Source of the DNA: Dehalococcoidia bacterium
GTDB lineage: Bacteria > Chloroflexota > Dehalococcoidia > Dehalococcoidales > UBA1222
Assembly: GCA_009783135.1 (NCBI GenBank)
Contig: WRHS01000070.1
Location: 1 to 5,234, forward strand
Length of the DNA stretch: 5,234 bases
Direction of reading: 5' to 3'
Shown here in pieces: positions 1 through 5,140 of the stretch. The notes beneath the pieces are model-generated. The model saw nothing but the letters and a program-made list of their open reading frames with translations. It made no database searches and had not been told where the DNA came from. The position numbers and the translations under genes are program-made. Position 1 is the stretch's first letter. Each line of letters opens with the position of its first letter.

Positions 1-355
1 GTATAGCGATACCGAATAGTGTGACCAAAATGGGCTACAAAGTTTTTGCCAATTGCAGTGAACTTGATGAATGGACTGGTTTCGATTGCTTTGCCGTTGT
101 TATTACATGTTCACGCAATTCATATGCTCATATGTATTGTACAAAAAATAACATAGAGGTTCAATTTATTTAACAGCTAAGCAACCTGTGGCATTTACAT
201 TCCTATTCAATAGATTGGGTGTAGCCAAGTCTGTTAAGGGCAACGTTTATGGTACTGGGGTTGAATTTGATAATGGGCTAAGCCAATGGATAGATTCAGA
301 ACCTTATGAATGTGAAGAAATATACACCCATGGATTCAAAGTGGCTGTGAAGTGA
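1..355 (+). pseudogene. Broken ORF of unknown family, cut by the left window edge and frameshifted
   Basis: I do not recognise this gene. One frame is open from the left edge (first codon at 3) to a TAA at 171-173 and contains the segment MGYKVFANCSELDEWTGFDC (ATG at 30). A second frame, -1 relative to the first, is open from 152 to a TGA at 353-355 and reads as natural protein, including KGNVYGTGVEFDNG and SEPYECEEIYTHGFKVAVK. Neither frame has a good start of its own within the overlap, and both have ordinary protein composition, so the simplest reading is one gene that lost a base somewhere near 140-173; an A-run (143-148) and ATTTATTTAA (165-174) lie there. Re-reading one base at ATT-TAA would join them into about 117 residues. 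No signal peptide or membrane segment is visible. A sequencing error or a programmed shift could also explain the break. Confidence 0.5.
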
Positions 356-405
356 TATACCAAGCAACGATTGTCGTACTAACTTGTTCATACAAAGTGT
401 TTCTC

Positions 406-912
406 TCATCTGCTAACAATCTGCGCTTTCTCTAACTGTCGCTCTTTTGCCTCACCATGCAGCAATTCGTAAACGCTCTTTCTAACCTGCTCAACTTCAA
501 GAACTTCGTTTTTAAGCGAGGCGTATTGTTTGTTGAGTTCACTTCGTTCAGCAGTTAGTCTTGAATACGCAGCTTTCCATGCCTTAATCGGTAAAGTGTG
601 TTCGCTATTCAAAACTGCCTTGAGGTAACTACTCGCTGCTTCATAAGTTCTGATTTCCGCTCTATGAGTTGAGTGGTTCTCTTGTTTGTATCGCTCGTAA
701 CCTGGCTTGTATTTCAGGTAGATACCGGCTTGTCTGATATGCTCACTGAGAACTTCAAGCCTGCTATCAACAGATTTCAATTTGCCGCTAATGTCCAGTT
801 GCTTATCAACCATAGCCTCCAGCTTTTTATCCAGTCCGGTTATATCCGCCAGTGTAGGCAATACAGCCTTTTCCATTTCCTCTTTTGGGCATTTTTCTTT
901 GCGTTGCGGCAA
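406..912 (-). pseudogene. C-terminal coiled-coil remnant of a mobilisation relaxase (MobA/VirD2-like), nuclease domain absent
   Basis: This 168-residue frame has no catalytic domain. It is a charged, helical protein with coiled-coil-like stretches at about residues 12-60 and 118-165, separated by the segment IYLKYKPGYERYKQ (64-77). That arrangement (helical stretch, a tract like 'Y..Y...GY...Y...H', helical stretch ending VRKSVYELL) resembles from memory the C-terminal tail of relaxases on Clostridia/Firmicutes mobilisable plasmids and transposons. Intact relaxases of this kind are several hundred residues long, with the His-rich nuclease site at the N-terminus; none of that is present. The only available start is a TTG at 912 without an obvious Shine-Dalgarno site, and the frame is open only seven codons further, to a stop at 934-936, so the gene looks cut off at its 5' end. 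It points away from the btu operon and ends facing the broken ORF on the left. It is probably not expressed as a functional protein. The family call is from pattern memory and moderately sure. Confidence 0.55.
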
Positions 913-931
913 ACCATGAAATTGACATGGT
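913..931. repeat. Short inverted repeat overlapping the candidate -35 element
   Basis: The 6-base arms ACCATG (913-918) and CATGGT (926-931) are perfect reverse complements separated by 7 bases. The right arm overlaps the TTGACA at 922-927. The position would suit an operator, but an inverted repeat this short also arises by chance and nothing else supports it. Confidence 0.25.
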
Positions 932-951
932 GATTATCAAAATGGTAGTCT
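922..951 (+). promoter_or_regulatory. Candidate sigma-70-type promoter for the btu operon
   Basis: A perfect TTGACA (-35) lies at 922-927. After an 18-base spacer there is TAGTCT at 946-951, which matches the TATAAT consensus at only three positions. Transcription would begin near 958-960, a few bases ahead of the riboswitch aptamer, which is where a promoter is expected. The -35 is strong and the -10 is weak, so the call rests largely on position. Confidence 0.4.
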
Positions 952-964
952 AACCCACAATTTA

Positions 965-1080
965 ATAGGTGCCCTTGGCCTCGGATATATCCGGGGATAT
1001 ATGGAAAGCAAGCCGGTTGGATTCCGGCACAGTACCGCCTGCTGTAATCCCGTAAGGGTAGTCAGAACGCCATATGCCTG
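965..1080 (+). ncRNA. Cobalamin riboswitch aptamer (compact form)
   Basis: The conserved cobalamin core is readable in order. AGGTGCC (967-973) opens the aptamer. GGAAAGC (1003-1009) is followed by a stem GCCGG (1012-1016) with CCGGC (1024-1028), then the core CCGCCTGCTGTAA (1035-1047), a short hairpin CCC-GTAA-GGG (about 1049-1057), and a B12-box-like 3' end GTCAGAACGCC..GCCT (1061-1079). AGGT (967-970) can pair with GCCT (1076-1079) as the closing P1 helix. The segment 982-993 is a perfect 12-base palindrome that would fold as a peripheral arm. The distance between the core and the B12 box is short, so this resembles the compact cobalamin classes rather than the long form with extended peripheral domains. 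In this family, ligand binding normally lowers expression of downstream B12 uptake or synthesis genes. Here the controlled genes are btuF, btuC and btuD. Confidence 0.88.
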
Positions 1081-1107
1081 AGGGTTTTCTCCGCGGGGCT
1101 CAGGAGG
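1077..1107 (+). promoter_or_regulatory. Switching hairpin candidate between aptamer and terminator
   Basis: CCTGAG (1077-1082) pairs perfectly with CTCAGG (1099-1104). Its left arm shares bases with the 3' strand of the aptamer's P1 helix (1076-1079), so the two cannot form together. Its right arm runs into AGGAGG (1102-1107), a perfect Shine-Dalgarno sequence, and CAGG (1101-1104) can alternatively pair with CCTG (1139-1142) in the terminator stem. These exclusive pairings are what an expression platform needs, but the sequence alone does not settle which fold goes with ligand. Confidence 0.45.
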
Positions 1108-1133
1108 TGCGTTATGACTACATAACAAAATAT

Positions 1134-1164
1134 AAACCCCTGCCCACGAGGCAGGGTTTTTCTT
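1134..1164 (+). terminator. Intrinsic terminator of the riboswitch expression platform
   Basis: CCCTGCC (1138-1144) and GGCAGGG (1150-1156) form a perfect 7-bp GC-rich stem with a 5-base loop. TTTTTCTTT follows directly (1157-1165), giving a classic Rho-independent terminator. It lies between the aptamer and btuF, 40 bases before the btuF start, so it should stop transcription in the leader when the riboswitch is in its OFF state. Confidence 0.87.
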
Positions 1165-1205
1165 TATAGGGGACTTTCAAAGAGTTTTATTTAGGAGAAC
1201 TACGC

Positions 1206-2228
1206 ATGCATATATTTTCTAAGCTAAAACATCCGTGGCGCTTTAAGTGTTTAAATGTGGCAGTGAGCCTGCTTTTCTTGGTTTCTTTTGTTGCGGCAAC
1301 CATTCTTGGCGCTTCCTGCTCTGAAAAAGACCCATACGCCGGTCTTGGCACTACTTTCCCAATGACTCTTACCGATGATTTGGGACGTACGGTTACGCTG
1401 GATAAGGTGCCCCAGCGCATTGTGTCTCTTGCACCAAGCAATACCGAAATTCTCTTTGCTCTCGGACTTGGAGATAAGGTTGTGGGCGATACCCTTTACT
1501 GTGACTATCCCGTTGCGGCACAAGATGTCACAAAAGTTGGCGGATTTAGCGAAATTGACATAGAGATAGTGATTACGCTTGAGCCGGATATTATTCTGGC
1601 AGAGGATATACATAAAACCAATACGATTCCGGCGTTGGAGGGATTGGGTTTTACGGTATTTGCCTTAGTGCCGCACAATCTGGATGAAATCATGGACTCT
1701 GTCATTACTATTGGGCGTTTGACTGGCACAATGGATGAGGCTAAGACAATTGCCTCTGACATGAAAAAGCGCATAAAAAATGTTACCGATAAGGTAGCAA
1801 CTCTTAAGGCTGACCAGAAACCAAATGTCCTGCATGTACTGTGGGCTGATGCCGGCATTATGTCTTACGGCGTCAATACTCCAATATATGATGTGATTAC
1901 CAAAGCCGGCGGCGTGAGCCTTGTGCAATCAGGCAATGGCTTCCCGACGCTCTCGCTTGAGTATGTAATTGCGGCAAACCCCATGGTTGTCATTTGTGAC
2001 GTGGATAGTTCTTATCCCGGCGGGGATTATACCCTGATACTAATGCAGTCTGATGAGCGCTTTAAGGATATGGAGGCTCGGCTCTCTGGTCGCGTATATG
2101 GCATTGATGCGGATCTTACCAACAGATCGGGACCGCGCATAGTTGATGCGCTTGAGTGGGTCGCAGCAATACTTCACCCTGAAATATTTCCGGATTTTGC
2201 GGGTAAGTATTTGCCTGCCGGCAGCTAG
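1206..2228 (+). CDS. btuF: Corrinoid (vitamin B12) ABC transporter substrate-binding lipoprotein
   Basis: This 340-residue protein is the extracytoplasmic receptor that captures the corrinoid and delivers it to the BtuC permease. It begins with a basic segment (residues 1-15), a hydrophobic stretch (about 17-37) and LGASC with Cys38. The -3 residue is Gly rather than the usual Leu, but the site still fits the broad lipobox pattern, so a membrane-anchored lipoprotein is likely. The mature part is the class III periplasmic-binding fold (Peripla_BP_2). The hallmark is RIVSLAPSNTEILFALGLGD at 71-90, followed by YCDYP (98-102), VGGFSEIDIE (111-120) and LEPDIIL (125-131). Towards the end, RSGPRIVDALEWVAAILHPE (beginning near residue 307) is the usual family C-terminus. 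Length is typical. The ATG at 1206 has AGGAG at 1193-1197, eight bases upstream. Relatives bind haem or siderophores, so the cobalamin call rests on the riboswitch in front. First gene of btuFCD. Confidence 0.9.
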   Translation: MHIFSKLKHPWRFKCLNVAVSLLFLVSFVAATILGASCSEKDPYAGLGTTFPMTLTDDLGRTVTLDKVPQRIVSLAPSNTEILFALGLGDKVVGDTLYCDYPVAAQDVTKVGGFSEIDIEIVITLEPDIILAEDIHKTNTIPALEGLGFTVFALVPHNLDEIMDSVITIGRLTGTMDEAKTIASDMKKRIKNVTDKVATLKADQKPNVLHVLWADAGIMSYGVNTPIYDVITKAGGVSLVQSGNGFPTLSLEYVIAANPMVVICDVDSSYPGGDYTLILMQSDERFKDMEARLSGRVYGIDADLTNRSGPRIVDALEWVAAILHPEIFPDFAGKYLPAGS

Positions 2229-2233
2229 GTGTG

Positions 2234-2249
2234 AAAGGATAGGTAATTG
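2234..2249 (+). promoter_or_regulatory. Ribosome binding site and TTG start of btuC
   Basis: AAAGGAT (2234-2240) lies six bases before a TTG at 2247, which gives the longest btuC frame. A competing start is the ATG at 2280, preceded by TAAGG (2266-2270) nine bases upstream; that ATG lies inside the left arm of a perfect hairpin. The TTG is favoured because its site is unobstructed, but the choice is open. The two starts differ by 11 residues ahead of the first membrane segment, so either gives a complete permease. Confidence 0.5.
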
Positions 2250-3338
2250 CAGCTTTTTTCACGTATAAGGCCCAAGATTATGCCAGTTGGTGCGGTCACC
2301 AACTGGCATAGCTGGCTACTGTCGTTTGCCCTTTTGCTGCTTCTTTTGCTTTTCGTAATTGTTGTGGCTGTTTCTGTCGGCAGCGTCAAAATACCCCTTG
2401 GTGAAATCTGGCGCATTTTACTTTACAAGCTATCTTTTTCGCATATTTCACTTTCTCCAGATTGGAGTGCCGGTACTCAAACGATTGTGTGGAATGTGCG
2501 CCTGCCGCGCGTACTGCTTGCCGGAACGGTGGGTATGGCACTCTCCGTCGCCGGTGCTACGTATCAGGGCCTTTTCCGCAATCCCCTTGCCGATGCCTAT
2601 CTTATCGGTGTGGCGCAGGGTGCGGCGTTGGGTGCTGTCATTGGGTTTTTGGTGCCTCTTGGAGGCCTTGCGTATACCTATGGTTTGATACCCACGCTGG
2701 CTTTCGTCGGTGCTATGGCAAGTGTTATGGTGGTCTATGGTCTTGCGCGGGTAGGCAAAACACTGCCTATGTCCACGCTTATCCTAGCCGGTGTGGCGCT
2801 GGGGGCACTCCTTGGTGCAGTGGTGTCTTACCTGACGCTTACTGGCGGCGGTAATATCACGCGCGGCATACTCTTTTGGCTTTCCGGCAGTTTCAACGGC
2901 GTGCAATGGAAGGAACTGCGCATAGTATTTCCCATTGTGAGCGCCGGAGCTCTTTTTATCATGCTTTTCGGGCGCTCACTCAATATCATGCAGCTGGATG
3001 AGGAGCAGGCGCAGCAACTTGGCGTAAACGTGGAGCGCCTTAAACTTATTCTGCTTGCTGCTGCTACATTGATAACGGCGGCATCGGTCGCATTTGTAGG
3101 CATAATCGGCTTTGTCGGCATCATTATTCCGCATATAGTGCGCCTGATATGGGGACCGGATTACCGCTTTTTGCTGCCGCTTTCCATCGTTTGCGGCGCT
3201 GTTTTCCTCATATTAGCCGATATGCTGGCGCGCACACTTTTGGCGCCGGCCGAAATTCCCATTGGTGTGATTACGGCCATTGCCGGAGCGCCTTTCTTTC
3301 TTTACCTACTGCGACGCAAGGCGCGTATGCTTTTCTGA
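2247..3338 (+). CDS. btuC: Corrinoid ABC transporter permease (FecCD/BtuC family)
   Basis: This 363-residue integral membrane protein forms, as a dimer, the channel through which the corrinoid passes. It is strongly hydrophobic throughout and its length suits the roughly ten transmembrane helices of BtuC; the first helix is about residues 23-45 (a run of Leu/Val/Ile). Family signatures are clear. RLPRVLLAGTVGMALSVAG begins at 86, YQGLFRNPLADAYLIG spans 106-121, and the cytoplasmic coupling segment LNIMQLDEEQAQQLGVNVE lies at 245-263. GFVGIIIPHIVRL is at 288-300 and EIPIGVITAIAGAPFFLYLLRR at 336-357. No break is visible. It starts 18 bases after btuF stops and ends nine bases before btuD, consistent with one transcript. 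A perfect hairpin lies within codons 11-22. FecCD permeases for iron complexes look the same, so substrate comes from the riboswitch context. Confidence 0.9.
   Translation: MQLFSRIRPKIMPVGAVTNWHSWLLSFALLLLLLLFVIVVAVSVGSVKIPLGEIWRILLYKLSFSHISLSPDWSAGTQTIVWNVRLPRVLLAGTVGMALSVAGATYQGLFRNPLADAYLIGVAQGAALGAVIGFLVPLGGLAYTYGLIPTLAFVGAMASVMVVYGLARVGKTLPMSTLILAGVALGALLGAVVSYLTLTGGGNITRGILFWLSGSFNGVQWKELRIVFPIVSAGALFIMLFGRSLNIMQLDEEQAQQLGVNVERLKLILLAAATLITAASVAFVGIIGFVGIIIPHIVRLIWGPDYRFLLPLSIVCGAVFLILADMLARTLLAPAEIPIGVITAIAGAPFFLYLLRRKARMLF
2279..2310 (+). repeat. Perfect 14-bp inverted repeat (hairpin) inside the start of btuC
   Basis: The bases at 2279-2292 (TATGCCAGTTGGTG) are the exact reverse complement of 2297-2310 (CACCAACTGGCATA), with a 4-base loop CGGT. 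No T-run follows, so it is not an intrinsic terminator. It encodes part of the short N-terminal cytoplasmic segment of the permease (about MPVGAVTNWHS). It contains the alternative ATG at 2280 in its left arm. Its position just after the binding-protein gene suits an mRNA-stabilising or translation-lowering element, which is inference. Confidence 0.9.
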
Positions 3339-3347
3339 TGGTGGGTT

Positions 3348-4133
3348 ATGCTTAGAATAGACGTAAATGACCTTTCGCTGACTTATGGTTCCAATGTTGT
3401 GGTGCGCAATATTAGCTTTACCATGGAGCCCTGTAGCATAACAGGACTGGTTGGGCCTAATGGTTGCGGTAAATCAAGCATCATAAAAGCACTCAGTCGT
3501 GTATTACGTCCTTGCGCGGGCAATATCAGGTATAACGGCCGCGACGGCGCCGCAATCTCGCGTCGCGAACTCGCATGTATGCTGGGTGTTGTGCCGCAAA
3601 TACCGCTTTTACCGGGCAGCTTCACGGTTTTTGAGGCAGTCCTGATGGGGCGCAATCCGCACTTGGGGTTGTTTCAGTATGAGAGTGCCAAAGACTTTGA
3701 AATTGTGCGGCAGGCTTTGGTGAGCACACATACGCAGCATTTGACAGGGCGCCGCATTGGTGAGCTTTCCGGAGGCGAGATACAGAGCGTTGTTATCGCA
3801 CGCGTGCTGGCACAGCAGACGCAGGGTATTTTGATGGACGAGCCTACCTCAAACTTGGATATCGGGCGCCAGATTGAAGTGCTTGATCTGATGCGCGGCT
3901 TGTGCCGAAGCAATAACTTGATGATAGGTCTTGTGTTGCATGACCTTAATTTGGCGGTGCAGTATTGCGACCATCTGATTCTCTTAAATCAAGGACAGAT
4001 TGTAACGCAGGGGACTCCTTCGCAGGTGGTGACTCAGGAAAACATTCTTGCTGTGTATGGTGCGGGCAGTGCGGTGCATATTATTGATGGCTTGCCTGCA
4101 ATTTTGCCGCGTGCCGGGAGTTCGGCGTCATAA
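3348..4133 (+). CDS. btuD: Corrinoid ABC transporter ATP-binding protein
   Basis: This 261-residue cytoplasmic ATPase powers the BtuCD pump. All nucleotide-binding motifs are intact and in order. Walker A is GPNGCGKS (36-43), the Q-loop is VVPQ with Gln84, the ABC signature is LSGGE (140-144), Walker B is ILMDE (161-165), the D-loop is SNLD (168-171) and the switch His is His198 in VLHDLN. The segment FEAVLMGRNPHLGLF (95-109) is typical of the BtuD/FecE/FhuC group. Length is normal for the family. The ATG at 3348 follows the btuC stop by nine bases and has only a weak GGTGGG (3341-3345 region) upstream, so translation is probably coupled to btuC. No clear intrinsic terminator follows in 4134-4239. 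Iron-complex ATPases share these motifs; cobalamin specificity is inferred from the operon. Confidence 0.9.
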   Translation: MLRIDVNDLSLTYGSNVVVRNISFTMEPCSITGLVGPNGCGKSSIIKALSRVLRPCAGNIRYNGRDGAAISRRELACMLGVVPQIPLLPGSFTVFEAVLMGRNPHLGLFQYESAKDFEIVRQALVSTHTQHLTGRRIGELSGGEIQSVVIARVLAQQTQGILMDEPTSNLDIGRQIEVLDLMRGLCRSNNLMIGLVLHDLNLAVQYCDHLILLNQGQIVTQGTPSQVVTQENILAVYGAGSAVHIIDGLPAILPRAGSSAS

Positions 4134-4239
4134 AGCTGTTGAAAACTTCTTTTTGCCATGTAGGTTCATGTAGCCAAACTCATATTCATGGAGACTTCCG
4201 CTTGGCGCTTACTTTGTGGAACTAGGATAAGGAAAAATT
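4134..4239. other. Intergenic gap between btuD and the nrdD remnant
   Basis: I see no gene, terminator or promoter that I can support in these 106 bases. CATGTAG occurs twice (4158-4164 and 4168-4174). AAGGA at 4229-4233 is the ribosome binding site for the following reading frame, six bases before its ATG. Confidence 0.5.
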
Positions 4240-4707
4240 ATGATTAAAACTGTCAGAAAAAGAAATAACGAGATTGTTCCTTTTAAGAAAGAAAAGATTA
4301 CGTGGGCCATTTTTAAGGCGGCTACTGCCGTAGGCGGGGACGACTTTTTAATGGCGCAAAATCTATGTGACCAAGATGAGTTGCAAAGCCTGTATACCGG
4401 AGGCACCGTATTGCATATCTATCTTGGAGAAAGTCTCCCCGATATAAACGTTGCCAAAAGGCTTATCAGGAGTATTTTTAACAGCTACAAACTTCCGTAC
4501 ATATCCTTAACGCCGTCATTTTCCGTATGCAACTCACACGGATATATAAGAGGTGAGCAATTTGTTTGTGCCGAATGCGGGGCGGAAACAGAGGTTTGGA
4601 GTAGAGTGGTGGGGTATCTTCGTCCGGTAAATAATTTCAATAAAGGCAAAAAAGAAGAGTATTTTGAGCGGAAAAAGTATGCCGTGTCCGGTTGTGCTAA
4701 GACGTGA
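4240..4707 (+). pseudogene. nrdD: Internally deleted anaerobic ribonucleotide reductase (NrdD), ends joined in frame
   Basis: Full NrdD is about 700 residues and makes deoxynucleotides from NTPs without oxygen, using a glycyl radical. This frame has only 155. Residues 1-45 (MIKTVRKRNNEIVPFKKEKI..) are the start of the N-terminal ATP cone. From about residue 46 it jumps to the C-terminus: LYTGGTVLHIYLGE (51-64), KLPYISLTPSFSVC (84-97), a zinc-site pattern C97xxH100 and C110xxC113, and the radical loop SRVVGYLRPV (121-130) with the presumed radical Gly125, then NKGKKEEYFERK (134-145). Roughly 550 residues are missing: most of the cone and the whole barrel with its active-site cysteines. The junction lies near 4369-4377 and keeps frame. 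The start is sound (ATG with AAGGA at 4229-4233). It cannot be a working reductase; a small expressed protein is possible but a relic is more likely. A truncated nrdG follows 18 bases later. Confidence 0.85.
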
Positions 4708-4725
4708 GGTGCTCTCAGGCGAAAA

Positions 4726-5013
4726 ATGAAAATTGCGGGGCTGGTAAAAACATCTACCATTGATTATCCCGGCAGAATTTCCTGTGTGGTGTTTACGTCA
4801 GGCTGCAATTATGCGTGCTTTTATTGTCATAACAAGGCATTTCTCTCAGGCCCGCCTTTGCTGGATGAGGCTGAATGTTTTTCGTTTTTGGAGAAGAGAA
4901 AGAACCTTTTGGACGGGGTTGTTATTAGTGGAGGAGAGCCGACGCAGCAGGAGGAATTGCTTTTCTTTGCATTAAAAGTCAAAGGCATGGCTTTTATCAT
5001 CTCCCCTGTGTGA
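4726..5013 (+). pseudogene. nrdG: Truncated anaerobic ribonucleotide reductase activating protein (NrdG, radical SAM)
   Basis: NrdG uses an iron-sulfur cluster and S-adenosylmethionine to place the radical on NrdD's glycine. This frame keeps the N-terminal part. It starts MKIAGLVKTSTIDYPGRISC (1-20), typical of the longer NrdG-type activases. The cluster motif CNYACFYC supplies Cys27, Cys31 and Cys34, and the SAM-contacting GGEPT is at 69-73. Homology fades after KVKGMAF (84-90), and a TGA at 5011-5013 ends it at 95 residues, against roughly 220-240 for this subtype. The second half of the radical-SAM barrel is absent. The sequence immediately after belongs to something else (a toxin-like stretch in another frame), which suggests a recombination junction near 4990-5010 rather than a point stop. 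The ATG at 4726 has only a distant GAGGTG (4706-4711) upstream, so it probably depended on nrdD for translation. Not expected to be active. Confidence 0.83.
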
Positions 5014-5050
5014 GAGTGGATATGCTCAAAGTTCCAAGGATAGGGAAGCG

Positions 5051-5140
5051 ATTGTGTTTCAGGGGTGTGGATGGGATGATTATACGTTTTGGCAGGGACA
5101 GGATAAAACTCTTAAGTAACTGCAGATTAATGCAGTCAAA
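5051..5140 (+). pseudogene. Vestige of a YoeB/Txe-family toxin gene
   Basis: In the frame starting at 5051 the sequence reads IVFQGCGWDDYTFWQGQDKTLK and then TAA (5117-5119). YoeB-type ribosome-dependent mRNA interferases begin in a similar way, with W(D/E)DY..WQ..DK...(K)KIN. After the TAA the same frame continues as LQINAVKS, and the IN could be the next conserved pair (RIN/KIN). Resemblance then ends, so the RNase active-site region is missing. No ATG is left; the nearest start is a GTG at 5054, with AAGGATAGGGAAG (5036-5048) just upstream looking like the old ribosome binding site. The preceding in-frame codons (CESGYAQ, 5009-5029) might be the end of the partner antitoxin. The piece is short, so the family call is moderate. 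It is not a functional toxin. Confidence 0.5.

Noticed and set aside
673..933. Plus-strand 86-codon frame opposite the relaxase remnant
   Set aside because: It is the antisense shadow of the relaxase tail, whose frame has a recognisable composition and pattern; this one does not.
937..1128. Minus-strand 63-codon reading frame over the riboswitch
   Set aside because: It lies antisense to a conserved structured RNA, has no ribosome binding site and has no protein-like signature.
2279..2310. Reading the btuC hairpin as an intrinsic terminator
   Set aside because: The stem is perfect but no T-run follows, and it lies inside the coding region of an intact gene.
1206..4133. Iron-siderophore or haem transporter instead of a corrinoid transporter
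   Set aside because: The protein families allow it, but a well-formed cobalamin riboswitch and terminator directly control the operon, which makes corrinoid uptake the better assignment.
4158..4174. Direct repeat CATGTAG as a regulatory or insertion footprint
   Set aside because: Seven bases repeated once in AT-rich intergenic sequence is within chance expectation and has no flanking element.
5119..5136. Small inverted repeat ACTGCA-N6-TGCAGT as an attachment or operator site
   Set aside because: The arms are only six bases long, nothing in the context supports a site, and it falls within the degenerate toxin-like stretch.
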